A DNA stretch of 28,170 bases from Phytophthora quininea (lineage: Eukaryota > Oomycota > Peronosporomycetes > Peronosporales > Peronosporaceae), in NCBI GenBank assembly GCA_011947345.1, contig JAAVTG010000959.1, positions 1-28,170 of the forward strand, in the 5' to 3' direction. How positions within the stretch are numbered: the first letter of the stretch is position 1; each line of letters begins with the position of its first letter. A program made the position numbers and the translations under genes. Below the pieces are notes generated by a model. The model made no database searches, was not told where the DNA came from, and saw only the letters and a list, made by a program, of their open reading frames with translations. This document shows, piece by piece, positions 18,662 to 26,378 of the stretch.

Positions 18662-20252
18662 ATGAAGGTCTCCGCTGCAGTCTTTGGCCTCGCTGCCGTC
18701 GCCGGACTCGCCAATGCCGGTCAGGAGCAACCGTCCTGCTTGATCTCGCCGTCTCCGCACCGCGCTACGGAAGATATCTCTACCGAACTGCTTCTGAGGA
18801 GCCATTCTTCTGGCAAGCCGACACGGCCTGGGAACTGACTCACAAACTCAACAAGACCTCCATCGACTTCTACCTGCGCACCCGCCGAGCAGGGCTACAA
18901 TGTCGTCCAGACGGTGGTGATCTCGGAACTGAACGGCACGACCGCGAGAACTTCTACGGCGATCTCCCGTACAACAACTCGGACCTGACACAGCCAAATG
19001 AAAACTACTTTGAGCTGATCGACTGGACGGTGGATCTCGCTTCGAGCTACGGCATTCTGATCGCTATGGTGCCCACGTGGGGCCGCTGGGTGAACGGTGG
19101 TTGGCACGGGGACGAAGCCTCCATCTTCAACGAGTCGACGGCGTACGAATGGGGTAAGTTCCTTGGTGACCGCTACCCCGGTCTACCGAAGATCGTCGGC
19201 GGAGACTCGAACTGCATTTGGTCCCGCAACATGTCGGCGGCAATGGGGGCGTACGCGACCGACACGGATCAGGACCCCGCAGCTCTGTTGGGTCCCATCG
19301 AGGACACGACGGACATCTGGGTGAGCATGCGCGCGGGTCTGGTCGACGCCGAGGCCGCCCACGGGGTCGAGTCGTTGATTCTCTTCCACCCCACCGCCGG
19401 CAACGTCGCCCACCGGTGGCCACCCCCGAAGCGATCGGCCACTTGATGCTGCCCAGGAGGAGTACCGCGTGTCGATCAACGCCGTGCAGTCTGGCCACAA
19501 CATTGCCAACGGCTCCAACGGCTTCACGCCGTACGCGGAATGGGACTCCGCAAGAACTACGAGCTCATCGCCAAGATGCGCGACGCCTCACCGGCCCGGT
19601 TCTCGATTTGGAGAACCACTACGAAGGCGCCAACATTGGCTTCAAGACGTACAACCCCATCTGGAACGCGTCGGAGGTGCGCACGGGACTCTACCACGGC
19701 GTGTACGGCGCCACCGGCTTCACCTACGGCGCCAACAGCGTCTGGCAAATGTACGAACCGGCCGCCGATCTGCTACGTGATAGCGACTACTACACACCCT
19801 CGGCCAGCCAGAATGCATCGGGCTCGTGGCGCAGCGACATCTTCTTCGAAGGCGCGACGCAGGCCCAGTACGTCACCAAGCCGCTGCAGAATCTGTCGGC
19901 CGAGATCCTTGAGGGCCTCGAGCCGGCTCGCGAGCTGCTTGCCAGCCCCAACGGCTATTCCGATTACTCGGTCAATGCGTTCGAGGGCATGCGCTACATC
20001 TCGGTCTTGGCCACGCTGTCCCGCGACCGCTACTTTGTCTACACCGGCTACGGCGACGCCTTCAGTCTGCAGTTGAAGAGTGCCGCCGGTGCTCGGGTGG
20101 GCTCGGCCAAGTGGTTTAACCCTCGCGATGGAGAATTCTCCTCGAATTCGACGGTGAGCGTTCCTGAAAGCGGCAACGACACACGTGTCGACTTCACCCC
20201 GCCATCTTCCGGTGGTGTCGACAACGACTGGCTTCTCGTGCTCGAGTTTTGA
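18662..20252 (+). CDS. Secreted DUF4038/GH140-like glycoside hydrolase, copy B, seven frameshifts
   Basis: The signal peptide is MKVSAAVFGLAAVAGLANA, then the same DUF4038 barrel (EEPFFWQADTAWELTHKLN, GGDSN, DLENHYEG) and C-terminal domain (AKWFNPRDGEF, FTPPSSGG, DWLLVLEF), ending TGA 20250. Compared with intact copy A, bases are missing near 18737 (-1), 18884 (-2), 18944 (-1), 19412 (-1), 19456 (-1), 19552 (-1) and 19589 (-1); none is an insertion. Between the breaks all family residues, including both putative catalytic acids, are kept. It is more diverged from A and M than they are from each other. As written the gene cannot make a full protein: either a young pseudogene or consensus error. 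It is tail-to-tail with bZIP copy 2, 83 bp apart. The MULE sits directly upstream. Confidence 0.82.
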
Positions 20253-20335
20253 ACGGATGAGGTCGTCAAATATTTTGTTTTACTCCTACAGAAGAAGCAG
20301 CGAGGAAATAAAAAAGTTTTGGTTTGGGATATTGT

Positions 20336-21220
20336 TTAGAGGTTCTTTGATGTTGACAGACATTGGACATCGCCAACTACACTGCTCGGAGTAATAAGAG
20401 CTTGATTGAGCACCTCCGATACAGCAGCAAAGCTCCCCAGCAACCGAAACAGCGGTCTCACCCAGTCCACAGAGACGTCAAACCGGACGATACGACCCGT
20501 TCTTTTGTCAAAGCAAATCTGTACCACGCTTTTGCAGTCGAGGCGTTGGTTCAGTAGTCGTTCGTCCAGCGAGGAATTGCCGCCGTACGCGAGGTGAGGG
20601 AACAGACAGCGCAGTGTGAACTCTGTGATGGTGACACTGAGCGTCGCCGTCGCTCTCATGACATTCGTCGCCACTGCCTTGACTTCCTTCAGCTCCAGAC
20701 GTGGCTCCTCGAAGTACAATGAGTAACGTCTCCATTGGTCCATGAGTGCATTGATGCCGCGCAGTTCCCCGAAAGCCACGTCGTGAGCGAACGACTTCTG
20801 CAGTCGCTCCAACGTTTGCCGGGTCTCGTCGTGCTTCATCATTTCCTCGAGACTGGCCAGTCGCCACGGCGACCGAAAGCCGTCCTCGATGAGACGGAAC
20901 ACCTCGCCGACGATCGTCCAGGGACTGTCGGTGGTCTTTCGCTCGAACCGGATGCTGCGCTTCTGGAGTCGGAGGCCGTGCATTTCCTCCTCGAGTCGCT
21001 GCATTTCCTGTCGGAGTTGTCGCTTGATCCGCATCTGCTTCTGACGGTAGCGGGCTTGGTTGGCTCGACATTGCTCCCGTCGGATTGCTTGCTTGTCGAT
21101 CAAGAGGGTGGGTTTCACCGCCACTCTACTCGAATCAACACTCTTCGAGACCATTGGTGGTCGTTTAGCTTGGCATGGAGAAATGATCGCGTTGATCGAA
21201 ACCAGATCCCGCATCCGCAT
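20336..21220 (-). CDS. Oomycete bZIP transcription factor, copy 2 (Cys-variant basic region)
   Basis: The protein has about 294 residues from ATG 21220 (MRMRDLVSINAIISP), almost exactly the length of copy 1. The basic region again reads RREQCRANQARYRQKQ with Cys for the invariant Asn, followed by the same leucine-rich helix and C-terminal domain. The N-terminal 40-odd residues and the last dozen (from SSVVGDV to KNL) differ from copy 1, whereas the middle appears identical at the DNA level. A later in-frame ATG at 21154 (MVSKSVDSS) is an alternative start. The open frame extends upstream to 21385 without an ATG. It is convergent with hydrolase B. The two copies therefore share a DNA-binding domain but not the N-terminal segment, which may alter partners or regulation (inference). 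Confidence 0.88.
   Translation of the reverse strand: MRMRDLVSINAIISPCQAKRPPMVSKSVDSSRVAVKPTLLIDKQAIRREQCRANQARYRQKQMRIKRQLRQEMQRLEEEMHGLRLQKRSIRFERKTTDSPWTIVGEVFRLIEDGFRSPWRLASLEEMMKHDETRQTLERLQKSFAHDVAFGELRGINALMDQWRRYSLYFEEPRLELKEVKAVATNVMRATATLSVTITEFTLRCLFPHLAYGGNSSLDERLLNQRLDCKSVVQICFDKRTGRIVRFDVSVDWVRPLFRLLGSFAAVSEVLNQALITPSSVVGDVQCLSTSKNL
20379..21076 (-). repeat. Inverted repeat arm 2: about 698-bp identical tract within bZIP copy 2
   Basis: Reverse complement of 8002-8699; first mismatches are at 20378 and 21077. The arms are about 11.7 kb apart. Confidence 0.85.
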
Positions 21221-21994
21221 GACCAGTGATGAAGTTTTGTTTATCGCACTGACTTCGTGATCTCCGACCGGAACCGCTGGTATGTACGTGTGTTGCTGCC
21301 GGGATTCCTTGTGGCCAGTACTTCGATCGACGGTGAATTGGCAAGTGTCGTCGATCAAGGGAACTGTTCGACACGCGTTTGGCAAGACTCTTGTCCCAAC
21401 AAATGCTATTCACGCCATTAGTGGACGTCGAGGTTGCTGATCACTACACTGATCGCACTCCAACCTGGTTTTCTTGCATAGTGTTCTTGTAGACTACACG
21501 CAGTAGTTGGCATCCCCATCCGAAGATCCCGCAGATTCGCTACACTTTCAAAATGGCCAGAAGACTGTCCACGTCGGCACTCGTCGACTGCTAAAAGCCG
21601 GACAAGCTCTCGAGGTATGAGAGCTCGTCTACAGGAGCTTCCCGATGTGTGTGAGCGCCGGAAGACGCAAAAGAGAAACCACTGGCGAGAAACGCGTCGA
21701 TCCCTACTAATGTTGGTTGCAGGAAGCGAAAGCAGATCAACAACGCCGCTGATCGCGAGATTTCGTGACTTTGAGAGAGAGATTGCAGCGGATCAGCCTT
21801 GGACTGCTGCCACCAACGACAACCAACGTCCTTTCCTGTTGGATAGAGGCACGCGCTCGTAATTGGCAATGCACAAGGAGCTTTGCTCACGAAGAACAAT
21901 CACCCCTGCGTTCACAGCAGAAAAGAGACCAACATGTATTTTGGCATTCGCACCTCAAGAAACATCAACGCTAGCAGTCAAAATATCAACAAAG
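21221..21994. other. Intergenic region, bZIP copy 2 to AA17 gene
   Basis: It holds the upstream region of bZIP copy 2 and the 3' flank of the AA17 gene. Open frames of 70-100 codons occur on both strands but show no recognisable domain. Nothing further was identified. Confidence 0.4.
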
Positions 21995-22656
21995 CTAGTC
22001 GCGCAGGAACCTCGACGGGGCTGCGGTCGTTGTTGTCATCGGGGCTGCAGTAGTGCCCGAACCCGCCGTCTGGCCTTCCGGCGATGGGGCGGCTCCGCCC
22101 GTGGTCAGCGGAATGCATTCACCTGCCACGAGTAGTCGTTCTTGAGGAAGCGCACGCCCAGCCAGTACCAGCGCAGCAGGCACGTGCCCTTGCAGGCCGA
22201 ATAGTCGATGGTGTAGTCCTTGCCTGGGAACTTTTCGTGGCAGTTCTCGCCGTCCAGCACCATCGTGTCGTCGAGCCAAACTTCGCACGGGCCGTCGTGG
22301 GTGTAGCCCGTCGAGCGCATGGCGTTGTGTTTCGGGATCGGCTGCGGGGTGCCCTTGGGGTCGGTAAAGCCGCAGTAGAAATCGGCACCCGAAGTGACTG
22401 GGTACTTGGCGTTGTCCATGAAGTCACGCAGCGACTTGTAGCCGTTCTCGTTACGCCAAGCCGTAAAGTCCTCCTGGGTCGCGAAACCCTCGTTTTCGAG
22501 GAAAGCCAGCGGGTTGTACTTGGTGTCCTTGTCCTGCGTCGTCCATTGCGGTTCTGGTAGTAGCACAACTTGGTGAGCATCGGCGACGGGGACCAGCAGA
22601 GCAGTGCTGGAGAGAGCCGCAGCCACAGCGATCGAAGTGGTGAAGGAGCGAACCAT
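21995..22656 (-). CDS. Secreted AA17-type lytic polysaccharide monooxygenase (pectin-active family), frameshift near the C-terminus
   Basis: A signal peptide (residues 1-27, ending PVADA) is followed directly by His28, the N-terminal His of a copper histidine brace. His120 (GYTHDGPCEVWLDD) is the likely second ligand. Five Cys (95, 124, 139, 155, 159) suit an extracellular disulfide-bonded fold, and CLLRWYWLG carries the aromatic residues near the copper. AA17 enzymes oxidatively cleave pectic homogalacturonan and are secreted by Phytophthora during infection (family knowledge). One frame reads through a short end; a -1 correction near 22117 (after YSWQV) instead continues ECIPLTTGG into a Ser/Thr/Ala/Pro-rich tail ending SRFLRD at 21995. 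That tail is a plausible O-glycosylated linker and makes the longer version likelier. Only this and the GH140-like genes here act outside the cell. Confidence 0.82.
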
Positions 22657-22682
22657 TTTCAGCGGGTAGAGCGACGGACGGC

Positions 22683-22698
22683 AAAAAGCAGAGTGAAC
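22683..22698 (-). promoter_or_regulatory. Oomycete Inr/FPR-like core promoter of the AA17 gene
   Basis: The minus strand reads GTTCACTCTGCTTTTT, matching about 13 of 16 positions of GCTCATTYYNCAWTTT, roughly 30-40 nt before ATG 22656. Confidence 0.6.
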
Positions 22699-23489
22699 TA
22701 AGCAAAGTTAGTGCGCGATCGACGTTCTGTCGGTACGGGTCGACTGTATTTTGATGGGCACTTCCCGGTGATTAGGAATGGGATGTGGAAAGTAGAGGCT
22801 TCTTGAAAGCAGGACGGAAACGAGCAAGTTACGAAAGAGATTTCGATGGAGATACAAGGGAAGGAGAAATTGGAGCATGAACTTCCAGTCGCAACCTGGC
22901 GTAGTGTACCCTTCAGTTGGCGAGCACGAACAGCAAGAGGGATCGATCGACCGCATGCGCTTGGCGAATGTGTACACGTAGAGGAGCTCGTATTGACGCC
23001 GCAAATCGTTAATTTGGCGGGCTTATGAGTCCCCACACTGACACCAACAGTAAGTTACGACGTCTCGAGTGGAAAGAATTGCAACCACGCAGTTCCGTTG
23101 GATTGCATACTTGCAGCGTATCAATGTTCACCAGGACCTAGCGCCTGCTTCCCGGAAGAGGGCAACGAGAAGAGTTTCCTACTGCTTCTCTGGAAGTTGT
23201 TGGCGCGCTGTCGTGGCGTCGATGTTTACGGCTTTCTCGGCTTTTAGGATACACGCAACAGATCTCAAGACGCTTTCACACTGCTCGTCCGCGATCCCGG
23301 ATGGCAGAGCTTGCCTTTACATTGTAAATTACGTTCCGCGTGCGGTTGCACCAAGCAGTGTAGAATGACCTACCGATACGGAAGTCTCCGGAATGGCAAG
23401 TGCCCCGCTGGCCAATGCTGACTCATGCAACTAGGCTTCTCGACTCAAAGCCAGCTAGACAGTTTGTTTTATTTATTTGTTTGGTGCAG
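22699..23489. other. Intergenic region, AA17 to RNase H1-like gene
   Basis: It contains the distal AA17 promoter and the 3' flank of the RNase H1-like gene. On the minus strand an AATAAATAAA run (about 23464-23480) just past stop 23490 is a likely polyadenylation signal. No gene was supported. Confidence 0.4.
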
Positions 23490-24273
23490 TTAACGCTCGG
23501 GAAAAGCTAAGCAGCGTTGGCGACGCTCCGGCTTTGTCTTGGGTTGCTGGCGCAGTTCGGTCAGATATTTCGGCGCCTTCTTTTTGTCGACCAAGTGCCA
23601 TGAAATCGTGCGGGAGTCTTCAGCTACGAGCAGCTTGTTGTAGATGTCCTGGTGGAACACGGATTTATTGCTGGGCTTCTTCCGCCACCCGTTCTGTTGC
23701 CAATCGTCGATCCACCTATCCGGGCCTGCCATGGCGCTTACCAAATTCCCGCAGTTCGTGTAGATGACGAGCTCTCTTCCCTTATCCGGGTCGAGCTGGT
23801 TGGCAGTTTGCACAGCAACGAGAGCCGCCACGCAGTCTGCGCGGTAGTTCGTCGCGATGTCGGTTGGCCCAGCGCTGGGCGATCTCTCCTCGAGGGGAAA
23901 GAATACGGCGCAGGCAGCGGTTCCTTTCTCGTTCTCGTTCGGGGTCGCACTCCCGGCACAGAACGCCACCAGATCGTCACCATGAAGTTCCCGCAACTCG
24001 TTGACCCACGCTGCAGCAGCACCACTACCAACCGTAATGGACTCAAAGCGCTGCCCCAGCTGATTGACATCAACATCTGTGCCAAGGAGCTTGCTGGCCT
24101 TGGTCCAGGCGATTCTTGTTCACGTAGTCCTGAGCCTCTTCCTCGGTAAGGAACTTCTTATGCATTGCGCTCGGAAACCCGTCAACCTGCTTCTTGGTGT
24201 CGCCCCAGGTCCTATAAACTCCAGGAACTCGCCCCACGGGGACGGCGTAGAATGAGCCCTTCTTCTTGCCCAT
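23490..24273 (-). CDS. RNase H1-like protein: viroplasmin-type hybrid-binding domain plus degenerate RNase H fold
   Basis: The N-terminus (MGKKKGSFYAVPVGRVPGVY, then TWGDTKKQVDGFPSAMHKKF and EEEAQDYV) is the RNA/DNA hybrid-binding domain found in eukaryotic RNase H1. A linker (TKASKLLGTDVDVNQLGQRF) follows after a frame change near 24112 (+1 or -2). The RNase H fold comes next: LVAFCAGSATPNENEKGTAA, TNYRADCVAALVAVQTA and LVIYTNCGNLV. Against the canonical motifs (TDGS, NRAEL, YTDS) the first Asp is Ala, the Glu is Asp and the third Asp is Asn; the last acidic motif is absent from the basic C-terminus. It probably binds hybrids without normal nuclease activity (inference). It is divergent from the membrane protein gene, about 315 bp away. 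Confidence 0.75.
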
Positions 24274-24588
24274 AGCTTGAGTGTCTGGAGGAAGAACCGA
24301 AATGAGCGAGGGATCTATCGTTGGGTCCTTGGAGACCGCTCGAGAAGCGCAAGGACCAAGTGGGATCGATCGAAACCAGAAGCTTCCTGCTGGCAGCTGA
24401 CGGACTCCGGCGCCTCGCGGCCAGTGGCCTGTACGCAGCGCGTGGAACTCCTTCAGCAGCGCTTGCCAAGACTTGGACCATCAACTTCAATTTGGTGAGT
24501 CTCTTTTGGCAAATAAAAATGCACATAAACGGGCGAAATGATCACATGGCTATCTTCCAGCAATCCGGCGAATCATTCCTCTTCTGCC
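24274..24588. promoter_or_regulatory. Divergent promoter, with probable 5' UTR intron of the membrane protein gene
   Basis: A GGTGAGTCTC donor near 24493 and a CTTCCAG acceptor near 24560 suggest a 5' UTR intron of about 65 nt. That would place the ATG at 24538 inside the intron and favour ATG 24589. A short frame from ATG 24303 (MSEGSIVGSLETAREAQ) is possible but unsupported. Confidence 0.35.
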
Positions 24589-26378
24589 ATGGCGCTGCCA
24601 ATGCACAGTAGCTCGCTGTCCTCCGACGCCTCGTCCTCTGCGCCTCCGTTCTCCATCTCGGACGTCTCCACCGTCTCCGCGCCTCCCAATGCACCAAAAC
24701 CTGCCGCAGCGTCGGTCGGCGGACCGTGGGCCGACTTTGTGTCGAGGTCGGACGCGTCCATGGCCAAACTGCTGCAGGACAGTCTCCCCAAGACAAAAGC
24801 CACGAGAGCCAGCTGGCTGGCCGACCACCAGGACCTGGACGACTCCGACCGCGTCGAGCGAGTCGAAGTCGTGGACGTTTATACCTGTTTGGTGGGGGTG
24901 TTACTGCTGCCCTTCACAGCGATCGCCTATGTTGTGGTCGCTGCAGCTGCAATACCGCCGCTTATCGGTATCAAACTGTACACGCTAACACTCAAAAGAC
25001 CGACAAAAAGCGTCGAGAGATCAACCGGATTTCAAGAGTTTGCAGTACTGGTGTGGATACTGGCGATACCGAGTCATCTGGCGGTATTTTGCTATTGGGT
25101 CGTGCTGTTTCCAAGCATCTTGGTCTTCAGTCTACCTTACTCCGTTGCATCGTTGAAGATTCTATTACTGAGAGATAACATGGCACTGATGCAGAGTTGC
25201 AGTCGATGGCCGAAATGGAGCTGGCGAGATGCCGTGTGTACAGTGATCGGCACCATGGACCGCCAGGGGTTCGTCAAGTTCGCACTGAAATTTCCGTCTG
25301 CTTTTGTAATCGCTCCGGTCTTCAAATACTTGTTTGGATGCAACCCACTGCTTTACCGACTTGGGATTCGCCATCGTTGTTTGTGGACGTCGCCCCTCGA
25401 TTTTGACGGTAAGTTCTTGACATTTAAAATTTAATGATGAAAAGGAATGTTTTTGTTGATAAAAATGTGAAAACTGGTAGACCAGAAAGCTGTGGCTGCG
25501 GTAGTGCAAGCTGCTTCGTGGGCGGTGGTCAACTTGACAGATTTGTTGCCTGCTCAAGTGAGCAAACCTCCACGCAAAGATGATCGAATTGTAAGCGGCC
25601 ACATCCGTTCCCAGCTCCTGACCGAGTCAGTGGGACGGTAGTCGGTGCGCTGACGACGAATTCGCTCGTGACGTTGGTCAACGCCGACCACAACGTCAAC
25701 GGCAGCATTTTTCACAGCATGACAGCCAAGCGCAGCATCTACAACGTGTTGCTGTATGTATGGAACCCCTGCCATTATCTAACAGGTTATGTTGAAATCA
25801 ACTTGCAGCATGACGGAAGCATCGAGCAAGCCAGTACGTAGGTTGGTTGCTCGGAGAGAATAAGGTAACTAATTGTTGCTACGAACTTAGTGTGGTGCAT
25901 TCTAGGCGACAATTATCTGGGAAACTGGCTGTTTGAACGCACCGATGCGCTCTTCTGGCATTACGACCCGATCAAACGAGGACAGATGGGGCCCTGCAGT
26001 GTGCGATTTATCCGTGGGTCTGTGGCGTCCACCATGTCTGCTACAGATTCGGTGGCTGCCTTAGATGGCAGCAACAACACCAATGCGAGACGTGTCATGG
26101 ACGACACTGAAGTTAGCATTGACAGCTACGAGACTGGAGAAAGTATCGACAGCTATGAAACCGAGTTAAGTCTGGGCAGTTGCGACACCGATGGGAGCCG
26201 AGATCTTAATGACTACAGCAACCGAGTCACTGTTGGTATCCCCAGTAACAGCTTTGTATCGACTGGTGATCTGGCTCAACCGAGCAGAAATACGATGGAA
26301 TCACTGGCGATGTTGCAGTCAGAGTCGGGCTCCCAGTCCGACTTCAGTCCTTCCGATCAGTATCCTTATACAGTCTGA
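24589..26378 (+). CDS. Multi-exon integral membrane protein of unknown function
   Basis: I do not recognise a named family. ATG 24589 has the context GCCATGG. A Ser/Ala/Pro-rich N-terminus is followed by two or more strongly hydrophobic regions (VGVLLLPFTAIAYVVVAAAA; VLVWILAIPSHLAVFCYWVV and after) and a second membrane-proximal region rich in aromatic residues. Exons are 24589-25408, 25481-25753, 25809-25833 and 25891-26378. Two -1 corrections are needed: near 25633 (SVG to TVVGALTTNS) and at the exon 2 donor (25753, a GG apparently read as G). With them the frame runs HDGSIEQA into MWCILGDNYLGNWLFERTD. The C-terminal tail is Ser/Asp-rich with a doubled SIDSYET motif, a likely phosphorylation region. 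Stop TGA is at 26376. Confidence 0.65.
25409..25480 (+). other. Intron 1 of the membrane protein gene
   Basis: Donor GTAAGT at 25409 and acceptor TGGTAG at 25480. Splicing joins LDFD to DQKAVAAVVQAA in frame. Confidence 0.7.
25754..25808 (+). other. Intron 2 of the membrane protein gene
   Basis: Donor GTATGT at 25754, CTAAC at about 25779 and acceptor TTGCAG at 25808. The downstream frame HDGSIEQA fits only if one base was lost at the donor junction. Confidence 0.55.
25834..25890 (+). other. Intron 3 of the membrane protein gene
   Basis: Donor GTACGT at 25834, CTAAT-like branch near 25868 and acceptor ACTTAG at 25890. It creates a 25-nt micro-exon upstream and joins EQA to MWCILGD. Confidence 0.55.

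Noticed and set aside
21221..21385. Extended N-terminus of bZIP copy 2
   Set aside because: The frame is open but has no ATG upstream of 21220; starting there gives nearly the same length as copy 1.
25590..25630. A 41-nt intron (GTAAGC to GTCAG) in the membrane protein gene
   Set aside because: Too short compared with the others, and splicing gives a Gln/Arg-rich frame; a -1 correction near 25633 gives a better protein.
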